Shown here: positions 1 through 10,114 of the stretch, piece by piece
Numbering within the stretch: position 1 is the first letter of the stretch
How the letters are laid out: each line of letters begins with the position of its first letter
NCBI RefSeq assembly: GCF_040954645.1
Contig: NC_092803.1
Location: 12,277,230-12,341,229 of the forward strand
From: Diabrotica undecimpunctata
Taxonomy: Eukaryota > Arthropoda > Insecta > Coleoptera > Chrysomelidae
Length of the DNA: 64,000 bases
Reading direction: 5' to 3'
The notes under the pieces: model-generated
Told to the model about the DNA's origin: nothing
Databases searched by the model: none
The model's input: only the letters and a program-made list of their open reading frames with translations
Translations under genes and position numbers: made by a program

Positions 1-73
1 TTGACTAGATAATTACCTTCTAAACTTATTCCACAGAAAATGTGATAGTGGGTTTTTCCATTTTGTAGGAAGG

Positions 74-1783
74 TCCATGTGGCGTATTCAAAATTCTTAA
101 CAGTTCACTAAAAGTAGGTACTTCAGTTGCAAGGTGCAGTTTATTGTGTATACTAGTGTTATGGAAAATTTGGAAGTGCCGTGTAAACGCCGAAAAATTG
201 GTCCTTTAACAGTTAATGAAAAAACATTAATATTTAATTGTTTTAAATCATTTACAGACAAACGTTTATGTGAAAGTGTTGATGAGACCGTTGAGTTAGT
301 TAGCAGTACACTTGGTGTTGGGAAATCTACGATTTACAGAGTTATTAAAGAAGAGAAATGTGGTAGTTTTCAAATGCCACGTAATGCTCCAGGGAAACCA
401 AAATTTCAAATAGAATATCATTTTAAAGAAGGACTTCGACGGAAAGTGCATGAATTCTTCTTTAGACAAGATTTTCCAACATTGGATAAAGTTCTTGTCT
501 CAGTTCGAGATGATAAGGATTACCCAGAAATGAGTCGAAGTACGTTATGGAAACTTTTAAAAGAAATAGGCTTCCGCTGGAAAAAGAATCCCAGAAAGTC
601 TATTTTATTAGAAAGAAGCGATATTGTCATATGGAGAAGACATTTTCTAAGAACCATAAAGGAAATGAGAAACCAAAAAAGAAAAATATTTTATCTTGAT
701 GAAACATGGATCAACGAGGGTCATACACCAAATAAATTTTGGCAGGATGAAACTGTTACAAGTCAAAGGCACGCTTTTGTAAATAACTTATCTACTGGTT
801 TAAACCCACCATCAGGAAAGGGACGCAGGCTGATAATAGTACACATTGGCAGTTCAGACGGTTTTGTTGAAGGTGGTTTATTAACTTTTGAATCAACTCG
901 TACCGGTGACTACCATGAAGACATGAATGCTGATGTCTTTCAAGAATGGTTCGAACAAATGATAGATCTTCTTCCTAAGAACTGTGTAATAGTAATGGAT
1001 AATGCAAGTTATCACTCCAGACTTATAGAAGGACTGCCCACAACCAAGTGGTTAAAAAAAGACTTGCAGAATTGGTTGAGTTCAAAAAATATTACGTACC
1101 ATCCCGGATCTATAAGAAAGGAACTTCATTCGTTGTGTGCCCTTCATAAAGAAAAATTTAAAAAATACGAAATTGATGAAATTGCCAAAAATCGTGGAAT
1201 GACAGTACTTAGATCCCCACCATATCATTGTGAATTAAACCCGATTGAACTGGTATGGGCACAGATAAAGAGTGAAGTTTCAAGAAAAAATACCACTTTT
1301 AAAATTCATGATGTTAAACAGTTGTTTTTGGAGGCCGTAAATAATGTAAAACCTGAAAACTGGGAAAAGGCAGTAAATCACACTATTAAAGAAGAGGAAA
1401 AAATGTGAAAGCTGGACAATATTACTGATAAAATGATCAAGCCAGTTATTATAAATCTTGGTTCTGAAAGTTCATCTTCTGAATCTGATTTGGATTTGTA
1501 ACAAGTAGCTGTAAGTTTTATATTAATAGTTTTATTCATCTATTTAACATACCTTAGACGGTTTTAAAAACTCTTTTTCTCTTTTGTAATTTTTAAAAAT
1601 TAAAAAAAATGTGAATTTTTTAAAACCCTTTTTAATGTAGGCCAGTCAGTTCTAATATAGTGTGTGATAAAAGAGGTCACTTTTGTTTACATACACATAA
1701 CACTTTATAACACTGAAATAATTCATTTATTTTTTACAATTATTCAAAGTAATTTTTCAATTAATCTTGAGCACGCCCATGGA
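74..1783 (+). mobile_element. Possible extent of the DD82E element
   Basis: The bases at 74-91 (TCCATGTGGCGTATTCAA) and the reverse complement of 1767-1783 (TCCATGGGCGTGCTCAA) are similar and bracket the transposase. They may be subterminal or terminal inverted repeats. I could not find a clean TA target duplication, so the true ends are uncertain and the left end may lie outside the window. Confidence 0.3.
134..1408 (+). CDS. IS630/Tc1/mariner-superfamily transposase, DD82E type, truncated by one TGA
   Basis: DDE transposase of a cut-and-paste DNA transposon, which would act in the nucleus on its own inverted repeats. The 424-residue frame has a helix-turn-helix-like N-terminal third (residues about 25-160). 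The catalytic motifs follow: LDETWINEGH with D at residue 189, VIVMDNASYHS with D at residue 289, and ELNPIELVW with E at residue 372. Exactly 82 residues lie between the second D and the E (codons 998-1000 and 1247-1249), far from the usual 34 of Tc1. As I recall, DD82E spacing defines the 'Sailor' group of ITm elements. The ATG at 161 (MENLEVPCKRRK) is a more natural start than 134 because a basic stretch follows directly. The frame stops at TGA 1406-1408 but stays open for 30 more codons to TAA 1499-1501, ending in an acidic serine-rich tail. TGA therefore probably replaced a TGG (Trp) codon. Confidence 0.85.
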   Translation: MQFIVYTSVMENLEVPCKRRKIGPLTVNEKTLIFNCFKSFTDKRLCESVDETVELVSSTLGVGKSTIYRVIKEEKCGSFQMPRNAPGKPKFQIEYHFKEGLRRKVHEFFFRQDFPTLDKVLVSVRDDKDYPEMSRSTLWKLLKEIGFRWKKNPRKSILLERSDIVIWRRHFLRTIKEMRNQKRKIFYLDETWINEGHTPNKFWQDETVTSQRHAFVNNLSTGLNPPSGKGRRLIIVHIGSSDGFVEGGLLTFESTRTGDYHEDMNADVFQEWFEQMIDLLPKNCVIVMDNASYHSRLIEGLPTTKWLKKDLQNWLSSKNITYHPGSIRKELHSLCALHKEKFKKYEIDEIAKNRGMTVLRSPPYHCELNPIELVWAQIKSEVSRKNTTFKIHDVKQLFLEAVNNVKPENWEKAVNHTIKEEEKM

Positions 1784-2740
1784 GTGGTCGGAGGTACCAG
1801 TTAAAATTATGCTAATTACTCTCTCGTTCATAAAAATAAACTATAGTCAGATTAGTCAGAGCTTGTTTAGTACCTAGACCTACGGTTGATAAATATTGAT
1901 AACCAGCGGCGTAACCTCATCGAAGCCAATTGGGTTCGACGGACATACACAGGTCAGTAAAAATAATTTTTTTTTATATTTAATTTTGATTAGTTAAAAA
2001 TATTTCGTTGTTGTCTCCAATAATTTTACTTTAAGGTCGATAAAGTCCTAATTTTTGAGGTAATAATATACTGTGATTTTTGTAATATACAGTAACATAT
2101 CTATAAGTGTGTCCGCTGGACACACCTTTTCCAGATAAGGATTAAACATTACACGTAAAAGGTATATTGAAAACTGTTTCATGTCCATTTTTTCGTGGTT
2201 TATTTTTAAATTAATTTGTTGACAAAATTGTTCCTGTTCTAGATAAATATTTAATGTATTATCTTAACCATTTCCTTTTCATATCAATAGTTTCCATTTA
2301 CGTTTAATGTACCTTAAAATATTTACTTCAATCTAAAATCTTCCACCGTTCAGTCTTCATCATACCAGAAACATGATGGCAATCTAGGATCGTTGCAAGA
2401 TAATTTAAATTTGATGGCGTATATTCCTTGGATAGATAGTTCCTTAAACTAAATAAATAGATGTTATCAAAGGTCTTTAACTTCCTAACTTATGACGAAT
2501 AACGAAGTAAACTAATTTAAGGTGTAGATAGACCAAAGTTGGGAGGACCTGAAAGTGAGCATAGGCGGTGGTGCCAAACTTACTAAATAAACAAACAATA
2601 TACAAAAACATTAATGGTTTATGAGAAAGATAACTACACACAATTTGGACAATTTATTATGGTTATAATACTAACAATTATTAATAAACAACAAGAAAAA
2701 AGTGGAATAGTTAGGATTTTATGGTTTGAAACGTATGCTC
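1784..2740. other. AT-rich stretch without recognisable gene
   Basis: No long reading frame or recognisable repeat. A short perfect palindrome GTGTGTCC-gct-GGACACAC lies at 2107-2125. Otherwise nothing supportable. Confidence 0.4.
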
Positions 2741-2744
2741 ATAC

Positions 2745-3250
2745 CATAAACGGCTCTTAGAAACTTTCCAGAAAAGAAAATTACCGGGAAAGAAAATTGC
2801 TTAACAAATAACATTGAAGATGTAAAAGACAGCTGGATAAAAATTAAAAATAACGTATTTAACATAGTCAACAAAAAATACCATGATTTAGCAAGAAAAT
2901 AAAAGGTAAACGTAAGGAAAAACGGGATGCTTACCTTAAGTAGAAAACTACAAATACTCCAGAATCCAGAGAAGCCTATAGAAAATTAAGAAACAAAACT
3001 AAGAAGCTGATAATAAGAACAAAAAATGAAGATGGGTGCAGTTTACAAAAAGTATAGAAAGCGACTGCCTTGGTACACAAAACCAAACCTGGAGATTTAT
3101 AGGGAATCAGAAAGAAATGGCAGAAATGGCAAGAGAAAAATGATAACATACCAGTAAAGGACTGGATGATATACTTAATGGCTTTATTTAAAGGAAAAGA
3201 AAGCAATAATCAACACAATAACGTGCATGAATTAAGACTTGAATTAGAAA
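2745..3250 (+). pseudogene. Non-LTR retrotransposon fragment, endonuclease-RT linker
   Basis: With frame changes and stops, the plus strand reads as the basic linker between the endonuclease and reverse transcriptase of a LINE ORF2. Recognisable stretches are 'EDVKDSWIKIKNNVFN', 'RKLRNKTKKLIIRTKNE' and a later '...KGKESNNQHN'. This pattern (KTKKLIRRAKNE-like basic helix, then a W-I-x-Y motif) is usual for jockey- or RTE-like ORF2 linkers. Both ends are truncated, and the right side abuts an opposite-strand LINE at about 3262. The hydrophobic minus-strand frame in the same interval is a shadow of the A-rich plus strand. Confidence 0.5.
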
Positions 3251-3261
3251 TCAATCGACAG

Positions 3262-4115
3262 TAGTTTTGTCCTTCTTCTGATTGTGCCGTCTTCTTTCGA
3301 ATGTTGGCGATTCAAATGGCAATTGTAGCTTTGGAAACTGCTGAACGAAAGATTTCTGTGGATGAGGTCAAACTATCTCCTTAGGTTTTTCAGCCACGAG
3401 TTCTTCGCGGCGTCTTCCAACTAATCTTTTGCAATGCTCTTTACCTTCCAATATGATTTGGAGTAATTCATATCTTTCACCTCTCAACACATGACTCAAG
3501 TATTGTATTTTTCTCTCTTTGATTATGCTCAGTAATTCTTTTTGTGCTAATACTCATGCGTCGAAGTACCTCACCATTGATAACTTTTTGTATCCATGGA
3601 ATTCTCAGCATTCGTCTGTATATATACATTTCAAAGGAATCTTTTTTTATGTTTGAGAGTCCATTGTGTAACTTTCACAGCCATACAGCAAAACAGAGAA
3701 AACATCTGATCATTCGAATTCTGAGCTCTAGACTAGTCTGATTTTGTAAAAAATGTTTTCATGTTCATAAGTGTTTTCTTCGCTTGTTCGATTCTTAATA
3801 GGATTTCTTTTTTTGGGTTACATTGGCTGTTGATATTTGCTTCCAAATATTTTATGAAAGTTACCTGTTCTATTATTTGTCCCTTGGCATACAAATGTAC
3901 GTATGTTGGTATCTTTGAAAATACTAGAATTTTAATTTTGGAAACATTTAGATGTAAACCGAATATTTCGCTGTGGTGAACTACAGCATTTATTATATTT
4001 TGTAGTTCTTGTGCGTTGCTTACTATTAGGACGATATCATCAGCGTACCTGATGTTGTCTATGCTGGTTCCGTTAATCTTGATTCCACCCTGAACAGGAG
4101 TTTTAGATAGCCATA
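3262..4115 (-). pseudogene. Family-A non-LTR retrotransposon, 5'-truncated (RT palm to C-terminus)
   Basis: Read from 4115 down to 3262. The sequence begins in the RT palm with 'GGIKINGTSIDNIRYADD' (YADD active-site box near 4035-4048). It continues through the thumb ('VTFIKYLEANINSQCNPKKEI') and the conserved family-A tail: 'SFEMYIYRRMLRIPW', 'VINGEVLRRM', then 'IFRSAVSKATIAIRIANI'. Stops and frameshifts make it inactive. The 3' end is a short GAAG-rich tail at 3262-3275 (CTTCTTC on the plus strand). 5' truncation is the normal result of incomplete target-primed reverse transcription. Short plus-strand frames inside it are antisense shadows. Confidence 0.75.
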
Positions 4116-4685
4116 AATTCGCTAAAAAGCAGGAAGTCTCCCTAAAAATGACAAAACTTGTTCAATAAATAATAATACAATGTAAGATATTGAAGAATGA
4201 AGAAGAAGGATGAAGAAGTAGCATATATGTTCAAAAAATGGGGCAAACACCTCTCCAACAACTAGAGGGGTATAAATCTAATGAACACCGCACTCAAGCT
4301 TACTAAAAGTCTTAATAAGCAGAATCAATAAATTGATAACATTATTCTTTCTCGTTCAGTGATGTACTCGTTGTTTCTCTTGTTCTCTCTCAAATAGCAG
4401 CATATCATTCTTATTGATGTGTCTTGTCAAGTAACTGTTGGTAAAACGTTTGGTAACAGTTAATGTGGTCGATGATCCTATGGATTTTAATCCCTAAACT
4501 TCTTCTTCACATCCAGAGACTCATCTTTATATTCTAGATACGTTTTGTAAAAGTCTTAGTAAAGAGAATCAATAAATTGATAGCACAATTTTTTCTCGTT
4601 TAGTGATGTACCCTTTGCCTCTCAAATAGCAGCACAATATGTAAATGGAGCTTCATTTTTTTTATTTGTTTATATAGTCATATTG
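4116..4685. other. AT-rich stretch, nothing recognised
   Basis: Two related phrases, CTTAATAAGCAGAATCAATAAATTGATA at 4311 onward and CTTAGTAAAGAGAATCAATAAATTGATA at 4555 onward, are about 245 bases apart and are followed by similar text (TTCTCGTT..GTGATGTAC). This suggests an old tandem duplication. No gene seen. Confidence 0.4.
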
Positions 4686-4687
4686 GA

Positions 4688-4990
4688 CGAGGGTTATACT
4701 TTTTTTTAAACCTTTTTTTAGTCGAGTTTTCGAATATAGGCCTCTCCCCTTTCTCGCCATTCATCCCTGTTGAGGCGTTTCCACATTGGTTCTGTGGATC
4801 TTTTAATATTGTCGCTCCAGCGCATTTGAGGTCTTTCTTTTGGTCTCTTTGCTTTGTATGTTCGCCCGTTTCCAACTCCTTTGTTCCATCGTTCATCTTC
4901 GAGACGTTAGTTGTGTCCAGCCCATTTCCACTTTAATTTAGCTGCTTATTCCACGGCGTTCTTTACTACTTATATATACTACAGAGGGAT
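4688..4990 (-). pseudogene. RTE-like LINE C-terminal fragment
   Basis: The minus strand reads 'AAKLKWKWAGH', then 'LEDERWNKGVGN', 'RPKERPQMRWSDNIKR' and 'WRERGEAYIRKLD'. This is the basic C-terminal domain common to RTE-like ORF2 proteins, where K(W)xWAGHxxR is followed by R-GRP-x-RW-DD. It is related to, but not the same family as, the copy at 16079-16809. It is frame-disrupted and truncated at its 5' side near 4990. Confidence 0.6.
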
Positions 4991-5469
4991 ATATTACAAA
5001 TCTTTTAATATAATTGGAACATGAATAATCGAAGTTACAATTATTTTTCTTACAATAGCAACTGCATTCGTAGAATATGTTTTACCATGAGGACAAATAT
5101 TATTCTGGGGTGTGACAGTTATTACTAATCTTCTTTATCTTTATTATTACTTTAAGTATTATATCGACCACAATAAAGTCCGCACCCACAAACTGGCTAC
5201 GAGTACTAGGCCACATAGCCTTTTCACATGCCTACCGAGAACATGCCCTTGTCAGGGAGTATAGAAAAAATAACGCTGATCCTGTACTCCGCTCCCACGT
5301 ATCACTTGCAGAGACATAAATAGACTTCGATTAAGAAACAACACTCTAAATTTTGCAATAAGTCTAATTGAAAGGATCTTCAAGATAACTGACCGTTGAC
5401 AAAACAATTTGGAGAGGAATGTACCATCTGACACCCGGAATATGTCATGTATCACAAGCAAGCCAGAGG

Positions 5470-6475
5470 GTTTCGATCAACCAAGACGAATCTAGGCCAC
5501 ACTGAACAGAATCAGAACAAATTGCTCTCTCTAACCCTCTCCAAACCAAATGGATGTTAGTAAGCAAAACCCAACAACCACCACAGCAACTGATATTAGA
5601 CAATGAAAGAATTGAACACGTGGATTCGTACATCTACTTGGGAACAACAGTTAACTCAAATTGGGATCAAGCGAAGGAAATACGTATAAGAGTAGAAAAG
5701 GCAAGAGCATCGTTCACTAGCATGAAGCAAATTTTCACCTCTAAAAGCCTCACCCTACCTCTCAAAATTCGACTTCTGAAATGTTATGTATTCCCGGTTT
5801 TGTTATATGGAATGAAGGCGTGGACAATGACCGCAACATTGATGAAAAAAGTAGAGGCCTTCGAAATGTGGGCTTACCGACGTATATTACGTATATCCTG
5901 GACTGAGCACGTGACCAACGAAGAGGTACTACGCCGGATAGGTAAAGAGAGAGAGGTAGGAATAAGTATAAAGAAAAGAAAGTTGGAATACTTGGGTCAC
6001 GTTATGAGACATAATAAATATAGAGTACTACAACTGATCGTTCAAGGGAAAATAGACAACAGAAGGGGTCCAGAAAAGAGAAGGCACTCGTGGCTCCAAA
6101 ACTTGCGGTAATGGTTCGGATTATCATCTGCTGAACTATTCAGATCTGCCGTAAACAAAGTCAGAATAGCCATGTTGATTGCCAACGTTCGGAACGGACA
6201 AGGCACATGAAGAAGAAGAACCCTCTCCAACCTGCGATTGTGGTGCTGAAAGACAAACCGTTGAACATCTAGTGAAGGAATGCCCGATCATATCCTACAG
6301 TGGCAATCCGTCCGATTTCTTAGTTGCTACCAAAGAGTCAATTCAATATAATCGTCAACTAAAAGTTTGTTTGTAAAAATTAATTATTATTATTTACTCT
6401 TTGTAGTGTAGTCTGTATACAAAACTTAATTGTGATATAACCATACGCTAAACAAATAAATGAATATAATCACTG
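5470..6475 (+). pseudogene. Jockey/R1-like LINE C-terminus, split by a LINE insertion
   Basis: Two pieces (about 5470-5544 and 6219-6475) join into one decayed frame. It reads 'FDQPRRI' and 'ATLNRIRTN', then across the insertion 'SPTCDCGAERQTVEHLVKECP', with a final 'NRQLKVCL' and stop at 6374-6376. The F-D-x-PR, LNRxRT, C-x-CG-x(n)-H-x(4)-C pattern is the gag-knuckle-like C-terminus of jockey/R1-type elements. An AATAAATGAATAT stretch near 6455 may be the remnant 3' end. The preceding 5160-5470 may be part of the same element, but I could not confirm it. Confidence 0.6.
5545..6218 (+). mobile_element. Family-A LINE, 5'-truncated insertion with 12-bp target duplication
   Basis: Starting in the RT thumb, the frame from 5554 encodes 'HVDSYIYLGTTVNSNWDQ', 'YVFPVLLYGMKAWT', 'EAFEMWAYRRILRISWTEHV', 'NEEVLRRIGKE' and 'KLEYLGHVMRHNKYRVLQL'. 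TAA at 6109-6111 interrupts it, and the same frame then continues (WFGLSSAELFRSAV..IAMLIANVRNG) to a TGA embedded in the 3' tail ACATGAAGAAGAAG. Direct repeats AACCCTCTCCAA at 5533-5544 and 6219-6230 flank it exactly. The element landed in a jockey-like LINE. Confidence 0.85.
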
Positions 6476-6950
6476 ATATTTGATACATTGCCTTGCAAGG
6501 TAACTGGTAGTCATACATTTAGTAACAGATGATGTGGTCGATGGTCACATAGCTTTTAATATGGTCTCCAGCTACTCTTAACTATGTTGTTGTTGAAATT
6601 CGTTGTCTGTATAAAAAGCCTACTTTTATACTTTCGGCATTGTTCTTCGTGAGTTACCAACGCTATGATACCTTTGGTGGCTCAAAGCCGAGTGTATTTG
6701 CCTGTGGTACCAAATGATGCGGGTTTAATTACAACTATGGATTTAAAAAGTATATACAAGCTTGCTGCCTCAAACGCTGTGTCAAAGTATTTCTTTTAAG
6801 GTGTATATTTTAAAAAAAATGCATAGTGAATATCAATGTTGCGGTTCTTCTAGAAATAGAATTTATATTTTTACACTATCTCTTTATTAATCCCTTTTTT
6901 TATTTCACGGATCGCATTAACGAAGTTCGCGTTTAATAATATTTCGACTG
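6476..6950. other. Unassigned AT-rich stretch
   Basis: No coding or repeat signal recognised apart from scattered short frames. Confidence 0.4.
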
Positions 6951-6954
6951 TATC

Positions 6955-7640
6955 AGTACATCGGATGGATGATTGTTCCTGACTTCTTGTTTCCTCTGTT
7001 TTTCCTGGACTACTAGTCTCTCTATATATATTCTTCGTCCGGTCTCGCGGAGATAAGAATACTTCCGGGGTCAGAAAACCCTGCCTGTCGTAAGAGGCGA
7101 CTAATGGGTAGGAATCGGGAGGTGGAGAGCCGTCGCTTGAGGTGTCGGGTTTGTAGAAACGCACACGGTCGCTTCGGCGACACGGTCACCGGTCTACACT
7201 CCTAGTATCCGAGACGAGACTCTCGTGGGACCACTCTATTCTTATTCCAAAAGAGCCTGGCGAGGTTGAACAAGCTGGGCCCGTACATACCTCTCCTGGC
7301 CTTGTGTCAGGCGTGGTGTGGGTGCCCCGGCACGTACCCACCGGGAGATCCAAGAGTGGTAGAGGAGAGATCCTCGGCGGCGACCTGTCTACGTGCGAGG
7401 TGGAAATTACTCCGCCTGCCAAACCTATCCGCCCGGGGGCGGCATAACGGGTAGGTGAGGTACTCGCAACACAGGTACTACGGGGAAGGTGGAACCCCAC
7501 GAAACGTTTCTTGCATACGTGGCGTGGAATCTTCACTTTGGTGTCGGACTCATAGGAGCAGAGGTTTCGTTAACGGACGTATGCCGAAAGGCCAGGTAGA
7601 CCAAGGTCCTGCCAGATTATTAAATTTGGAGGGCACAAAG
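6955..7640. other. GC-rich island, probable LINE 5' region
   Basis: This interval is far richer in G+C than its surroundings, most strongly at 7160-7560. It contains CCTGTCGTAAGAGGCGACTA (7083-7102), a phrase I associate with 5' untranslated regions of insect non-LTR elements. No conserved protein is evident on either strand. The 116-residue minus frame (7186-7536) and the plus frames here look like by-products of the composition. Alternatives are a SINE-like or satellite unit. Confidence 0.4.
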
Positions 7641-8045
7641 CATTGCAAAGTCTCTCTATATTATCTTACTTACCTTGTAATAAATAAAGCTTCGCTTATG
7701 GTATCTTATGGTACATTTATTTAAAACACTTCTGTACACTCTTACAATATTACTTATCCTAAATGTTATTAGTACTTAGTTGACGTTGCGCCAATACGTG
7801 GTAGATTGACTTGCCATCTTGACGTTAATTTAGTTCTGATATTTGAGATAATAATTGTTGTCTCTTTTATAATAGTCCTTGCTATATCAGCAATCGTTCA
7901 TAAGAGGGTCAAGTTTGTTTTGTCAGCAACGACAACAAATTTGTCCTCAATTTGATTTATTAAAAACATATTTGATATAAACAAATGCGAAATGTGTTAC
8001 ACGTTTCTTTTAACTTATTCTTTATACGAATTGTAATATTTTAGG
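7641..8045. other. Unassigned AT-rich stretch
   Basis: Nothing recognised. Confidence 0.4.
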
Positions 8046-8049
8046 GATA

Positions 8050-8970
8050 ATACCACTATCTTACTCCAAGACATTGCAACCCTTGGTGGGGTTTAGCCAA
8101 CTTTACAACATGCCTCCATTTGTGTCTGTCTTGGGCAATGTTTCTTCATTCTAATTCTCCACGCCCATAACTTTAAGCGCTCTATTGCTATATTATCTCT
8201 CCTTTAGAGTGGACGTCGTCCACGTGATCTTTTTCCATTATGGGCTTCTTCCCATAACAGCCTTACTATTCATTCGTCAGAATGTCTTCTGAGGGGTCCT
8301 GCCCACTGGAGTCTTCTGGACTTTATTTCTGTTATTATGTTACCGTCTGGATATAGTTCTTCGAGCTCTTTGTTATTTCTTATCCTATATTGTCCTGCTT
8401 TACCATCAACCGTAGGTCCAAGGATCTTCCTTTGCATTTTTCTTTCCCAATCCCATATTATCGTAATATTAATGTTAATATTTTTGAAAACATAAAACTG
8501 GATAGATGTTGTTGATTGTCAATCTCCTCAAAAACAAGTGTATTTGTTCTTCTGGCTATTTATGATATTTAGAGGATTCTTCTCTAACACCGCATCTCAA
8601 ATCCATCGATATTTACCTGTTCGGATGCTCCATGTTTTAGATGATAAATATGGATGAAAAGATGGAAAATCAATGTTAGTGCAAGACTTTTCTTAATGTT
8701 CTTATTGTGTGGAGGTTTGAGGATTTTATGAGAATTGACATAGTGGTCCTACCGATTTGTATACATCGTCGAATTTCCTGTTCATGACTCCTTGTTATTG
8801 ACGGTGCTGCCTTAATAAATAAAACTGTTAACCACTTCATATCCAGCAATGTTCTGAACTTATGGTCTGTTGTTGGTTCTCCGGATAATATTATTTCTTT
8901 GGACGCATTTTTGTTAAGTAGAAGATTGTTTGTAAACTAAATCAATTTTTCAGAGATAAATATAAAAGAA
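8050..8970 (-). pseudogene. RTE-like LINE fragment, RT thumb to C-terminus
   Basis: The minus strand reads 'SHEQEIRRCIQIGRTTM' (near 8740, thumb) and 'IARRTNTLVFEEID'. After frame changes it reads 'RKILGPTVDGKAGQYRIRNN', 'IKSRRLQWAGPL', 'GKRSRGRRPL' and 'LKVMGVEN' ahead of the CTTGGTGGGG text at 8090. This order (EIRRRI..RT-M, RKIxGP, RRLxWAGH, GKRxRGRP, MGVxNW) is a LINE ORF2 C-terminal half. Many stops and frameshifts show it is old. Confidence 0.65.
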
Positions 8971-10100
8971 AAATAATCAGTAAAAACTTAAACCACTTCA
9001 TTTGGTTTTGGCTCCAGATTATAAGCCGTTTGCCACTTGGAGGACCTGTTTAACTTTAATTAAATGTCAGTTTCAAAAACTAAATATTACAAAAAAGTAG
9101 TTTCAGAACCAATTTAAACCTATTCAAAGAAAACAGTAGCGAAGTGACAACATCGGACGAAAACTCATAACTAAGTTAAGGTCTAGATAAACCTCATCGC
9201 ACAGATCTTTACAGTGTATGCCCTAGAAGTCTGAGGCAGTTTGGTATATACGCTGCTTCTGATAATCCTTTCTGTCAAAAGCTTTATCAGTTGGACGAGG
9301 GACATGCCCGGCCAAGCAGCGATAGTCTAAAGCTACCTGGACCGCTTGCAGCTTCCGGATTACACATTTATTTTTCATGGAAAAGGTAGCGAATGATTAA
9401 TGAGGAGATAGAGATTAAAATGAACTGCCAGAGTTTTCAAATCTGATGTATGAGGGTTTAAACAAACTACTCTTTTATTAATCATATCAACTTCAGCTTA
9501 ACCTCAACTGTGCACGTTTATAATTATTAATTTTAGCCAATTTTAGCATATAGAAAATACGCCGTCACGTTAATGCAGAAGAGAAGATTTTATATAAAAA
9601 TAAATTACCTCGCACTCGGCAGTTTTTTACTAATTTATATTATGAAAAAACTTTATAATGTATTAAGAGTTTTGTTGTTTAGTATTAAGTATTAAATATG
9701 AAAAATTGAAATAATAGATTATTTAAAACGCAAATTAATTTAATTATTACTTAATAGTTCTCCAAAATTAATAAATAAAATACTTCAAAATTCAATCTTT
9801 TAAAGCCCGAAAAAAGGTTTTTTTGGTATTTAGTCAATTAGACTGGGGAAATAAGATTTCCCTCTGGACTGTGACTAATCCAGATATCTGAAATTTTTTG
9901 TAGATTTACTGTAAAAAATACCATTTTTTCAATTTTTTGCTTACCATTGAAAATCTTAATATTCGAGGTAAACTTATACAAGTTTATCTTTTAAGACACT
10001 AAAAAATCTGTAAAACAGCAATTTCTAAAAGTTGTAAAACTAATCTGTTGCTTCCAAAACTGCAAAATAAGGCAAAAATATTATTTGTTTATAACTATTG
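8971..10100. other. AT-rich stretch, nothing firm
   Basis: A GC-richer patch at 9190-9370 has no recognisable product. The rest is simple AT-rich sequence. Confidence 0.4.
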
Positions 10101-10114
10101 TAAAAAATCAACCT

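Noticed and set aside
3544..3979. Two plus-strand frames of 65 and 72 residues
   Set aside because: They are antisense to the family-A LINE at 3262-4115 and have no independent motif.
7186..7536. 116-residue Pro/Arg/Ser-rich minus frame in the GC-rich island
   Set aside because: Overlapping frames on both strands of similar length and biased composition indicate chance openness of GC-rich DNA.
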